Shown in pieces: positions 9,838 through 17,978 of a stretch of 64,000 nucleotides of DNA. Below the pieces are notes generated by a model. The model saw only the letters and a program-made list of their open reading frames with translations, did not search any database and was not told the DNA's origin. Numbering within the stretch: the first letter of the stretch is position 1; every line of letters begins with the position of its first letter. The position numbers were made by a program, and so were the translations under genes. Origin of the DNA: Smithellaceae bacterium (GTDB taxonomy: Bacteria > Desulfobacterota > Syntrophia > Syntrophales > Smithellaceae); contig JAUYFM010000015.1 of assembly GCA_030690945.1 (NCBI GenBank), positions 42,111-106,110 on the forward strand, written 5' to 3'.

Positions 9838-11925
9838 ATGAAGTTCGACGATCAAAAAATACGCAACATCGGAATCAGCGCGCATATCGATTCCGGTAAA
9901 ACCACGCTTACCGAAAGAATTCTTTTTTACACAAAGAGAATTCACGCCATCCATGATGTGAAAGGCAAAGACGGCGTGGGTGCAACCATGGATTCCATGG
10001 ACCTGGAAAAAGAAAGAGGAATTACCATTGCCTCGGCGGCTACCTATTGCGAATGGAAAGGGTATGAAGTCAATATCATTGACACGCCCGGCCACGTCGA
10101 TTTCACCATTGAAGTGGAAAGATCACTGCGCGTTCTGGACGGCGCGATTCTTGTTTTGTGTTCGGTCGGCGGCGTTCAGTCGCAGTCCATCACCGTTGAT
10201 CAGCAAATGAAGAGATATAAAGTTCCGTGTATTGCGTTCATCAATAAATGCGACCGCAGCGGCGCCAATCCTTTCCGTGTCATCGCTCAGTTGCGCACCA
10301 AGTTGGGGCATAATGCCGTAGCCATGCAGATTCCTATTGGCCTGGAAACAGAACTACAGGGTGTGGTGGATTTGGTGGCCATGAAAGCAATGTATTTTGA
10401 TGGTGATAATGGCGAAGATATCCGAATCGAGGCCATACCACAAAGTCTTCTGGAAGAGGCCAGCGCCAAAAGAGAAGAGCTTATCGACGCCGCATCGATA
10501 TTTTCCGATGAACTGACGGAAGCCATTCTGGAAGAAAAAGAAATTACACCGGAACTACTTTACGCCGCAGTTCGCAAGGGAACATTGAAAAGAGAAATTA
10601 CGCCTGTGTATATGGGATCGGCCTATAAAAATAAAGCCGTCCAGCCCCTGCTCGACGGCGTGACCTATTTATTGCCCAAGCCTTCCGAAGTGGAAAATAT
10701 CGCGCTCGATATGAATAATAATGAAGAGCCGGTTATCTTGAACAGTGATCCGGAAAAACCCATTATCGCGCTGGCCTTTAAATTGGAAGACGGCCAGTAC
10801 GGGCAGTTAACCTATATTCGTGTTTATCAGGGCACCGTTGAAAAAGGATCCACCATCGTCAACGTCCGCAATGGTAAGAAAGTCAAAGTAGGGCGCGTTG
10901 TTCGGATGCACGCCGATCAGATGGAAGATGTTGAAGCTCTGTGTTCGGGATACATCGGCGCTTTATTCGGTATCGAATGCTCTTCCGGCGATACATTTGT
11001 TTCTCCCGGCATCAATATGACGATGACCTCCATGTTTGTACCCAAGCCGGTTATTTCACTGGCCATTGTGCCGAAAGATAACAAGTCGCAAATGGCCATG
11101 TCCAAAGCGCTTAATCGATTCTCCAAGGAAGACCCGACATTCAAAACACATGTCGATCCGGAAACCAACGAAACCATCATTGAAGGCATGGGCGAGTTGC
11201 ATCTGGATATTTACGTAGAAAGAATGAAGCGTGAATATAATGCCGAAGTTTCCACAGGCAATCCCCGCGTAGCCTATCGTGAAACCATTACCCAGCGCGC
11301 AGACTTCAATTACACACACAGAAAGCAAACCGGTGGTTCCGGACAGTTTGGGCGCATCGCCGGATATATCGAACCGATTTCCGATGCCGAATTTGTTTTT
11401 GAAAATAAAATATTCGGTGGTTCGATTCCTACGCAATATATAGCAGCTTGCGAAAAGGGTTTTAAACAAAGCATGGCCAAAGGGCCGAAATTGGAATTTC
11501 CGATTACCGGCGTGAAAGTACTCATTAACGACGGTTCTTCCCATGCGGTGGATTCTTCCGATATGGCCTTCCAGGCAGCGGCCCGTGGCGCTTTTCGGGA
11601 AGCCTATCTACGCGCCAAGCCGGTTGTTCATGAGCCGATTATGAAAGTCGTTGTGGAATCTCCGGTGGAATTTCAAGGGCCGGTCATGGGACTTCTCAAT
11701 CAACGACGCGGTATGATTATCGGCTCGCAGGATGAAGGGGTCATGTGCGTGATCGAATCCCAGGTGCCGCTGGCGGAGATGTTCGGTTTCTCGACAATTC
11801 TACGTTCAGCTACTCAGGGCAAGGCGCAGTTTACTATGGAATTTGCCATGTATCGTCAGGTGCCGCAGCCCATTGCAGAAAAGATCGCCCTGGAAGCTGC
11901 TCAGAACAAGAAGACGGCAGCATAG
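9838..11925 (+). CDS. Elongation factor G, spdEFG1 / mitochondrial EF-G1 type
   Basis: This 695-aa EF-G catalyses GTP-dependent translocation on the ribosome. G1 is AHIDSGKT (residues 15-22), G3 is [10 protein letters not shown] with the catalytic histidine present, and G4 is NKCD. Domain IV/V motifs ([24 protein letters not shown]) are intact. The N-terminal wording ([40 protein letters not shown]) is strikingly like mitochondrial EF-G1. This fits the spdEFG1 class described from spirochaetes, planctomycetes and deltaproteobacteria. A strong ribosome binding site (AGGAGAGG) precedes the ATG. The gene stands alone with a long structured leader, away from the str ribosomal operon, which is usual for this class. 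It is followed by a RecA-fold ATPase gene. Confidence 0.95.
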   Translation: MKFDDQKIRNIGISAHIDSGKTTLTERILFYTKRIHAIHDVKGKDGVGATMDSMDLEKERGITIASAATYCEWKGYEVNIIDTPGHVDFTIEVERSLRVLDGAILVLCSVGGVQSQSITVDQQMKRYKVPCIAFINKCDRSGANPFRVIAQLRTKLGHNAVAMQIPIGLETELQGVVDLVAMKAMYFDGDNGEDIRIEAIPQSLLEEASAKREELIDAASIFSDELTEAILEEKEITPELLYAAVRKGTLKREITPVYMGSAYKNKAVQPLLDGVTYLLPKPSEVENIALDMNNNEEPVILNSDPEKPIIALAFKLEDGQYGQLTYIRVYQGTVEKGSTIVNVRNGKKVKVGRVVRMHADQMEDVEALCSGYIGALFGIECSSGDTFVSPGINMTMTSMFVPKPVISLAIVPKDNKSQMAMSKALNRFSKEDPTFKTHVDPETNETIIEGMGELHLDIYVERMKREYNAEVSTGNPRVAYRETITQRADFNYTHRKQTGGSGQFGRIAGYIEPISDAEFVFENKIFGGSIPTQYIAACEKGFKQSMAKGPKLEFPITGVKVLINDGSSHAVDSSDMAFQAAARGAFREAYLRAKPVVHEPIMKVVVESPVEFQGPVMGLLNQRRGMIIGSQDEGVMCVIESQVPLAEMFGFSTILRSATQGKAQFTMEFAMYRQVPQPIAEKIALEAAQNKKTAA

Positions 11926-12055
11926 AAAGACTGACCCCTTTGGGGGGGCGCGAGGCTGAAGACCGAAGGCTGAAGGCTAAAAAAAGACGATGGTGGTTGG
12001 CAAGGCGTTAAGACGGAAAGACAATGTTATTCATTTACCTTATGAGGTTATTATC

Positions 12056-12748
12056 ATGATCAAAAAAGAAATCATCCAACGTAATCCGCTTCTTAATCTT
12101 GGATACGACCACGAATATATTTTACCCACTGGCGGTTTTGGGGCTGTTTTAGCCTATGCCGGAGTAGGCAAGACCGCCCTTCTGGTTCAGATGGCGTTAC
12201 ATGCCATGATGAACGAACAGCCCGTATTGCATGTCAGCTTAAATGACGCAGTCAGCAAAGTGAATGTTTGGTATCGGGAATTATTTCACGATATGGCCGC
12301 AAAATATGATTCCGTGGAATCCAATGAGTTTTGGGAAAAAATTCTCATTTATCGTTTCATTATGACCTTCCGTGTGGAAGGTTTCAGCGTGCCGAAGTTG
12401 GAGGAGCGTCTGACCGATTTGATGCAGCAAAATATATTTAAGCCGCACACCGTGATTATCGATGGCTTGAAATTTGATGAATCCGGTCGCGGGTTGCTTC
12501 TGCAATTACGGGAATTAGCCAAAAAGTATTCTATGCGCATCTGGTTTACCGTTCATACGCACCGCCATGAACCCCCCAAAGAAAACGGCTTACCTCTTTC
12601 TTTCCTGCATGTAGCCGACCTTTTTGACGTGCTGGTGCAGCTTGCCGCCAAAGGGCCGGAAGTTTATATCAAAGCCCTCAAAGGCCAGTCCCCCGACGCA
12701 AAGCAGGATGCCTTGCTCCTCGATCCGGCGACAATGCTGATTAAATAA
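12056..12748 (+). CDS. Orphan RecA-fold P-loop ATPase (DnaB/RadA-like), function unknown
   Basis: This 230-aa protein has a P-loop AYAGVGKT (residues 33-40) and a Walker B-like hydrophobic strand ending in aspartate (TVIIDG, about 138-143). Its overall pattern resembles the RecA core of RadA/DnaB/KaiC-type ATPases, but it lacks recognisable helicase or DNA-binding domains. Start is taken at ATG 12056 (GAGG 8 bases upstream); 22 more in-frame codons upstream look non-coding. It lies 130 bases after the spd-EF-G gene on the same strand and ends just before a strong terminator, so the two may be co-transcribed. A role is not assigned. Confidence 0.75.
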   Translation: MIKKEIIQRNPLLNLGYDHEYILPTGGFGAVLAYAGVGKTALLVQMALHAMMNEQPVLHVSLNDAVSKVNVWYRELFHDMAAKYDSVESNEFWEKILIYRFIMTFRVEGFSVPKLEERLTDLMQQNIFKPHTVIIDGLKFDESGRGLLLQLRELAKKYSMRIWFTVHTHRHEPPKENGLPLSFLHVADLFDVLVQLAAKGPEVYIKALKGQSPDAKQDALLLDPATMLIK

Positions 12749-12750
12749 CA

Positions 12751-12788
12751 AACATAGAGACAGGTCTCAGACCTGTCTCTATGTTTTT
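12751..12788 (+). terminator. Strong rho-independent terminator
   Basis: A perfect 17-bp inverted repeat (AACATAGAGACAGGTCT and its complement, 12751-12767 / 12769-12785) is followed by a T run. It ends transcription after the RecA-fold ATPase gene. In practice a 3-5 base loop will form. Confidence 0.9.
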
Positions 12789-12877
12789 AATTACCACACC
12801 CGACGATAGCTCAATCTATCATTAACAACCCATTTGAATCCTACAGTTCCAAAGAGCCGGGTAATTGCAGAAGATGC

Positions 12878-12935
12878 GGCGCGTTTGGAAAACGCGCCCT
12901 ACGTCATGATGTAGGGACTGTTCCCCGAACAGTCC
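12878..12935. repeat. Triple-hairpin palindromic intergenic repeat
   Basis: Three adjoining inverted repeats fill this stretch: GGCGCGTTT/AAACGCGCC (12878-12898), CCCTAC..GTAGGG (12897-12916) and GGACTGTTC/GAACAGTCC (12915-12935). Their edges share bases, as in BIME/REP clusters. It resembles the other palindrome clusters in this window in carrying a CTAC/GTAG element. Confidence 0.6.
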
Positions 12936-12965
12936 GAATGCATTTAAAAACGCAATGGGGAAAAT

Positions 12966-15047
12966 ATGTCATATAATCGATTGCAAAACGAAAAAAGCCC
13001 TTATCTGTTGCAACATGCGAAAAATCCGGTGGACTGGTATCCTTGGGGCGAGGAGGCTTTTGAAAAAGCTCGTCGAGAGGACAAACCTATTTTTCTGTCA
13101 ATCGGTTATTCCACCTGTCACTGGTGTCATGTGATGGAGCGTGAATCGTTCGAGGATGAAGAAGTCGCCCGGCTTCTGAATGAAACGTTTGTGAACATTA
13201 AAATTGATCGCGAAGAGCGTCCCGATATTGACGCGGTCTATATGAAGATATGCCAGATAATGACGCAAAGCGGCGGCTGGCCTTTGACGATTATGATGAC
13301 GCCCGATAAAAAACCATTCTTTGCCGCGACCTACATTCCCAGGGAAACAAGATATGGCCATGTCGGCCTGCTGGAGATGATTCCGGAAGTCAAATCCCTC
13401 TGGCAGACGAAACGCGCGGATGTCATTTCAGTCTCATCGGAAATAACGCAGACTCTGCGGCGACCGACAAGCGGCAAGGCAGAGGATATCGGCGAAGAAA
13501 CGCTGCATCGTTCCTATCGGTCTTTCTCAGCGAGCTTTGACAAGACGTTCGGCGGCTTTGGCCAGGCGCCGAAATTCCCTTCACCACACAATTTCTTTTT
13601 TCTGCTGCGCTACTGGAGGCGAACAGGTGAAGCTCAGGCTTTACACATGGTGGAGCAGACGCTGCAAAACATGCGGCACGGCGGAATTTACGATCAGATT
13701 GGTTTTGGCTTTCACCGCTATTCGACAGACGCCCGCTGGATCGTGCCGCACTTTGAAAAGATGCTCTACGATCAGGCGCTTATGGCGATGGCGTACATTG
13801 AACTATTTCAGGCTACAGGGAAAAAAGAATACGAAACTTCAGCCCGTGAAATATTTTCCTATGTTTTGCGGGATTTGACGGATGTGAAGGGCGGTTTTTA
13901 CTGCGCCGAAGACGCGGACAGCGAAGGTGTCGAAGGGAAATTCTATCTGTGGACCCAGGAGGAAATCCGCAGCGTTCTGACAAAAGCCGAGTCGGATTTG
14001 TTTTTGTCTCACTACAGGCACGATAGTGACATATCCGCGCAGGGTATGCAGGAAATACCCGCCGGTCACTTTATCCCGCATCTCAAACCGCCATCAGGTG
14101 GCGATGCGGGGGATAGTTTGACGGAACTGTCCGACAAAATGGCTGGCATCCGAAAAAAGCTTTTCGCGGTTCGGGAAAAACGAGTGCACCCGCATAAAGA
14201 CGACAAGATTCTGAGCGATTGGAATGGCCTGATGATTGCGGCGCTGGCCCGCGGGGCGCAGGTCTTTGATGAACCGGCCTATGCTAAAGCTGCCCTCCGG
14301 GCGATGGATTTTATTTTTCGATCTCTGCAAACCAAAGAAGGCCGGCTGTTACACCGGTTTCGGGACGGTCAGGGCGCAATTGCCGCGAATATCGACGATT
14401 ATTCGTTTATCGTCTGGGCGCTTTTGGAACTCTACGAGGCAACGTTTGACACACAACATCTGTTCAAAGCGCTGGAGTATCAGTCTCATTTATTTGGATA
14501 CTTCCGGGATGATCAGGATGGCGGATTCTTTTTTACACCCAATGATGCGGAAGAGCTTTTGACGCGTCCGAAAGAACTCTATGACGGCGCCATCCCGTCG
14601 GGCAATTCATTGGCGTTTATAAATACACTGCGACTGTCCCGAATTACCGGGGACGCCGAGATGGATGAAAGAGCGCACGAAATTTACAGAGCTTTTTGTG
14701 CAGAGGTGGATGCGATGCCGACTGCTTTCACGCAATTTCTCTGTGGTCTGGACTTTGCTATCGGTCCGGCAAGCGAAGTGATCATTGCCGGGACTATGGA
14801 TCATTCAGACACGAAGGCGCTGCTTACGGCTTTGAGAAAAAGCTTTGTGCCGAATACGATCGTCATTTTCCGTCCCGAGGAAAGTTCAGCACATCCGGAT
14901 ATTGAAATCATCGCACCGCATGTGCAACCGCATCAAAGCATCAACGGCAAAGCGACAGCCTATGTCTGCTCGAATTTCACTTGTTCGCTGCCGACGAATG
15001 ACCCGGAACAAATGATTAAACTTCTAAGCATGAAGCATAAAAAGTAG
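12966..15047 (+). CDS. YyaL-type thioredoxin-domain / DUF255 protein
   Basis: This 693-aa protein has an N-terminal thioredoxin-like DUF255 domain with the family hallmark [22 protein letters not shown] opening and a CHWCHVM active-site motif (C51, C54), followed by an (alpha/alpha)6-barrel-like C-terminal region (for example [45 protein letters not shown]). Length and domain order are normal for the YyaL/spermatogenesis-associated protein 20 family. The biochemical function is not established; a redox or sugar-processing role has been proposed on fold alone. It is monocistronic, between a triple-hairpin repeat and a cloverleaf repeat. Confidence 0.92.
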   Translation: MSYNRLQNEKSPYLLQHAKNPVDWYPWGEEAFEKARREDKPIFLSIGYSTCHWCHVMERESFEDEEVARLLNETFVNIKIDREERPDIDAVYMKICQIMTQSGGWPLTIMMTPDKKPFFAATYIPRETRYGHVGLLEMIPEVKSLWQTKRADVISVSSEITQTLRRPTSGKAEDIGEETLHRSYRSFSASFDKTFGGFGQAPKFPSPHNFFFLLRYWRRTGEAQALHMVEQTLQNMRHGGIYDQIGFGFHRYSTDARWIVPHFEKMLYDQALMAMAYIELFQATGKKEYETSAREIFSYVLRDLTDVKGGFYCAEDADSEGVEGKFYLWTQEEIRSVLTKAESDLFLSHYRHDSDISAQGMQEIPAGHFIPHLKPPSGGDAGDSLTELSDKMAGIRKKLFAVREKRVHPHKDDKILSDWNGLMIAALARGAQVFDEPAYAKAALRAMDFIFRSLQTKEGRLLHRFRDGQGAIAANIDDYSFIVWALLELYEATFDTQHLFKALEYQSHLFGYFRDDQDGGFFFTPNDAEELLTRPKELYDGAIPSGNSLAFINTLRLSRITGDAEMDERAHEIYRAFCAEVDAMPTAFTQFLCGLDFAIGPASEVIIAGTMDHSDTKALLTALRKSFVPNTIVIFRPEESSAHPDIEIIAPHVQPHQSINGKATAYVCSNFTCSLPTNDPEQMIKLLSMKHKK

Positions 15048-15146
15048 GGAATGGTCTTGCCACCCGCATAACCTAAAGGTTACACGTGGGTGGTCGCGAT
15101 AGCCTAACCACCTAAAGGTGGCGCGAGGTCACAAGCCGTTCCCTAC
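15044..15146. repeat. Cloverleaf-like nested palindrome between convergent genes
   Basis: An outer 11-bp stem (GTAGGGAATGG / CCGTTCCCTAC, one G-T pair) encloses two arms. Arm 1 is CCACCC..GGGTGG with an inner TAACCTAAAGGTTA. Arm 2 is CCACCTAAAGGTGG. The CCTAAAGG core recurs in the repeats at 26.3 and 28.3 kb. The first bases overlap the stop codon of the DUF255 gene. It also lies where a bidirectional terminator would be useful. Confidence 0.7.
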
Positions 15147-15155
15147 ATCTGACGG

Positions 15156-15518
15156 TTATTTCCCCAAACAGTCGGATTTACCTTTTCCCCGTCCTTCGTT
15201 TGATTCTTTGATTAATTTGCCGTTTGCAAAAGTCAGAGCATAGATATAATCATTGTCGCCGCAGTTATAATACCAGATGTCAACTTTGTTGGCACATTTT
15301 TTATATTTTTTTACTTTCCCGTCTTTGTCAGTGCGGGTGGATGTCTGACGTCCTTCACAGGCCTTTTCTTTAGACGTTGGCTTACCGCATGTAACAGTGA
15401 CCTGCATCTTTGTATCACCGCTTGTAACCAGACCGGTTCCGCAGCGAAAGGCAAATCCGTTAGTGCTGAAAAAGAACAAAATGACAAAACTGACCAAAAC
15501 GATTTTGATTGCTTTCAT
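15156..15518 (-). CDS. DUF2845-type small secreted protein
   Basis: This 120-aa protein has a cleavable signal peptide (residues 1-24, KIVLVSFVILFFFSTNGFA) followed by FRCGTGLVTSGDT, the characteristic opening of the DUF2845 family, and several cysteines (about 6 in the mature part) that could form periplasmic disulfides. The C-terminus is lysine- and glycine-rich. The gene begins 3 bases after the stop of the methyltransferase-like gene, so the two are in one transcript. The VKOR-DsbA gene just upstream on the same strand could supply the disulfide bonds. Function unknown. Confidence 0.82.
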   Translation of the reverse strand: MKAIKIVLVSFVILFFFSTNGFAFRCGTGLVTSGDTKMQVTVTCGKPTSKEKACEGRQTSTRTDKDGKVKKYKKCANKVDIWYYNCGDNDYIYALTFANGKLIKESNEGRGKGKSDCLGK

Positions 15519-15521
15519 TTC

Positions 15522-16466
15522 TTATCCTTTCTTTTGCGAATCTTTAATAAGCACAAGATATTCATACTTGTAAAGATCATAAACAAACTGCTGGATGATT
15601 TCCTGCTCGTCGGTAAGCGGTGTGGGCGATCGCAAGGCGGCCTTTACTTTCTCATTGAAGTCGATGGGCAGGATGTAGACATATTGACCCCGGAAGACTT
15701 TATAATGGAAAGCACGGGCTATCGTCTGCAAATGAGAAAATTTGATGGTGAACTCAGCGTGACCCTGAAGTGATATTCTTTCAGGAGTTCCGGGCGCTGT
15801 AAAATTCAGATGAGGGAATTGCGGATTGTTTAGTGACGCTTCGCAACTGTGTTCACTTAAATAAATGTAGGGGATGGCTGCACCGCATAGTTTTTCCACA
15901 ACCTCCAGGGCTCCGATATTAATATTTTCAGTGGGGGTAAATTCGAGAGAGTATTCTTTCTGGTAATCCGCAATTCTGTTTAAAGAGCGAATTGTGTCAG
16001 GATCATTTTGTTCCGGGTGGTTTTGCTGAAAAACCAGCGTGGGAAAATCGCCAAGATTTTCATTCAGAATAGCCAGGTCAAAGGATCGAAGGTCGGATAT
16101 GGGCATCTTTGAAAAATCCATTTCCCGAAAATTCACGGGAAATTCGGTTAACGTTTCCCTCTGCTTTTGCAGCAAAAGAGGTGAAATGTCCAACATGGTT
16201 GCCTGAAGGTGAGGGGCAAGGGTCAGAAAATCCTTCATGACATATCCCAGACCGCCGCCAACTTCCAAAACGGTTTTTAAGTGTTCAAACGGAATCTTGT
16301 CTCCCAGAAAATGAAATAGTTGTGTGCCGAAAGATTCGTTGTATCGAAGCGCGAGCCGGCAGGGACTGTTCTCCGGATGAAGAGCGTTCACGACGGTCAG
16401 CTCCCAGCCCAGAGACGTCAGCGTGCGAACATGATAATCATCCGTGGTATTTAAAAAATAGCCCAT
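15522..16466 (-). CDS. Class I SAM-dependent methyltransferase-like protein
   Basis: This 314-aa cytoplasmic protein has a Rossmann motif I VLEVGGGLGYV (residues about 67-77), an acidic motif after the second strand (MLDIS) and LAILNENLGDFP at the position of motif IV, all typical of class I methyltransferases. No substrate-specific motif is recognised; the NENLGDFP wording is reminiscent of MidA/NDUFAF7-type proteins but is not enough to assign it. It is followed after 3 bases by the DUF2845 gene and preceded by the VKOR-DsbA gene on the same strand (62 bases away). Confidence 0.72.
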   Translation of the reverse strand: MGYFLNTTDDYHVRTLTSLGWELTVVNALHPENSPCRLALRYNESFGTQLFHFLGDKIPFEHLKTVLEVGGGLGYVMKDFLTLAPHLQATMLDISPLLLQKQRETLTEFPVNFREMDFSKMPISDLRSFDLAILNENLGDFPTLVFQQNHPEQNDPDTIRSLNRIADYQKEYSLEFTPTENINIGALEVVEKLCGAAIPYIYLSEHSCEASLNNPQFPHLNFTAPGTPERISLQGHAEFTIKFSHLQTIARAFHYKVFRGQYVYILPIDFNEKVKAALRSPTPLTDEQEIIQQFVYDLYKYEYLVLIKDSQKKG

Positions 16467-16528
16467 ACACTTAATATTTTATCAGTCTTGTGAAAATAAA
16501 GATAACGCTTGCTTTAGAAATGGAAATA

Positions 16529-17572
16529 CTACTTGCTCTTCCTTTGGGGAAACCTTTTCTGAAGCTCAGGAATAAGCTCTTTGCTAATACTTTCCGAACC
16601 AATGTACTTTCGGGTATAGGTGCTCGAGAAACGTAATAAACACGTTGGCGTTTGATCAATTTCATAGCGTTTGATCAACGCCATCCATTCTTTATACAGG
16701 GGCGTAGGATCAATGATGGTTAATACAATTCCCTGATATTTCAGGAAGTCAGCCAGAGCATTTTCCTGATTAATTTTTTTCTGCTTGGCGAGAGAAAAAA
16801 GAATATTTCTCGTTTTCGTGATATTTTGATAGCCTTTATTCGCTGCGACGGCGTAAAGGAAATATTTTGCATAGAGTGTGGAGTCCTTGCCATGACCCGG
16901 ATAATCCACAAAAGTAATTTTTACATCCCCTCTGGCCAGAAGCCTTTCCAACTCCGGCTCCAGGTTTTTCTCGACGGACTGGCAGGGCGGACAAAAGTAA
17001 TCCGTGAAGATAATGAGTTCCCAGGAACCATTGCCGTAAGAAGGGATAGTCGTATTGTCGGCGGCATAGGCCGGCGTTGCCGATCCGGAAAAGGAAAAGC
17101 TGACAAATATATAACCGATGATCATCATCGCCAACAGGGGCAGCCGTTGATTATCGGTGAAAGGAATTTTCGCGTCGCCGAAAAAATATATCAATTTCTG
17201 ATGCCACTTATTCGTCATGCCGGATCTTTCATAATTAATAAGATACATCAATATAACCATTATGCCAAAAGCCAGACAAAAAGGGCAGAAAACATTAATC
17301 GACACTTGAAAAGAAACAAGAAACACTTCAACACCGATACCTGATGCGACCAGCATGCGTAATAAATCAGCCTGCTTTAAAAATGCAAGTATGATGATGG
17401 CCGTCATATATCCATAACCGACGTACTTCAGATCAATTCCGAAAATATCTCCCTTGAGAAAGGAACAGGACGTATCGCAAATGGCGTAGAAGGCCACAAT
17501 ACCAATGCCGATCACGGCTAGGACAATGGTGATAAGCAGGCGGTGTTGAACAAGTAAACGGTAAAATTGCAT
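16529..17572 (-). CDS. VKOR-DsbA fusion, disulfide-bond-forming membrane protein
   Basis: This protein of about 347 aa has four to five membrane segments in an N-terminal vitamin-K-epoxide-reductase domain with cysteines C32/C36 (CDTSC) and the redox pair CPFC (C96-C99). A signal-like segment follows, then a DsbA/thioredoxin-like periplasmic domain with CPPC (C194-C197) and a cis-Pro-like QTPT. Such proteins oxidise secreted proteins and pass electrons to quinone, replacing DsbB-DsbA; they are common in strict anaerobes and deltaproteobacteria. Start is set at ATG 17572; a 33-codon extension upstream is possible but lacks a clear ribosome binding site. Its neighbour DUF2845 is a cysteine-rich secreted candidate client. 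Confidence 0.88.
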   Translation of the reverse strand: MQFYRLLVQHRLLITIVLAVIGIGIVAFYAICDTSCSFLKGDIFGIDLKYVGYGYMTAIIILAFLKQADLLRMLVASGIGVEVFLVSFQVSINVFCPFCLAFGIMVILMYLINYERSGMTNKWHQKLIYFFGDAKIPFTDNQRLPLLAMMIIGYIFVSFSFSGSATPAYAADNTTIPSYGNGSWELIIFTDYFCPPCQSVEKNLEPELERLLARGDVKITFVDYPGHGKDSTLYAKYFLYAVAANKGYQNITKTRNILFSLAKQKKINQENALADFLKYQGIVLTIIDPTPLYKEWMALIKRYEIDQTPTCLLRFSSTYTRKYIGSESISKELIPELQKRFPQRKSK

Positions 17573-17978
17573 CTTTTTTATTTTTCCTGATAAGCATTTT
17601 GCGGGGATTATAAGTATTGAAAATGGCAATGTCAATATAATATTGAAGCTCTCCGGAGAATCTCCGATCATTAAGGAAGAATTATTTTAAACAAGATGCG
17701 TTCGCTTACCCTTCAGCAAGTTGCGGGGAATGCGCTTACGCCCGGATTCAAAGAAAAAATAATAGTCTTGACAAGGATTACACGCTTATTCATAGTCCTT
17801 TCGGGAAGGGTCATTAAAGCAGATGATGAATTCTGGAAAGCGCTTGGAAATGGAATGGGAAAACCCATATAGGTCTGCACATTATTTCAATCGCTGTGGA
17901 AGAAGATAGAACACAAATTGGTTTTGTGAGCCAGAGGGTAACAGTAAAAAACAACATTGATGCTCATCGGGATACAAT
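17573..17978. other. Non-coding divergent region between VKOR-DsbA and addB-like genes
   Basis: About 400 bases with no convincing gene. A degenerate repeat (17711-17752, CAGCAAGTTGCGGGGAAT) matches the one after the first Liv binding-protein gene. A TTGACA (17767-17772) with a weak downstream -10 (CATAGT, 17-base spacing) could drive the addB-like gene. The rest is unremarkable. Confidence 0.5.

Noticed and set aside
12966..15047. Glycosidase or thioredoxin reductase assignment for the DUF255 protein
   Set aside because: The barrel-like C-terminus and CHWC motif belong to the DUF255/YyaL family, whose activity is not established, so no enzyme name was given.
15044..15146. tRNA-like cloverleaf
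   Set aside because: The three-way fold has no T-loop sequence, anticodon loop or acceptor geometry; arms are plain palindromes shared with other intergenic repeats.
15534..15773. Small + strand open frame near the DUF2845 gene
   Set aside because: Lies wholly antisense to the methyltransferase-like gene and has no ribosome binding site.
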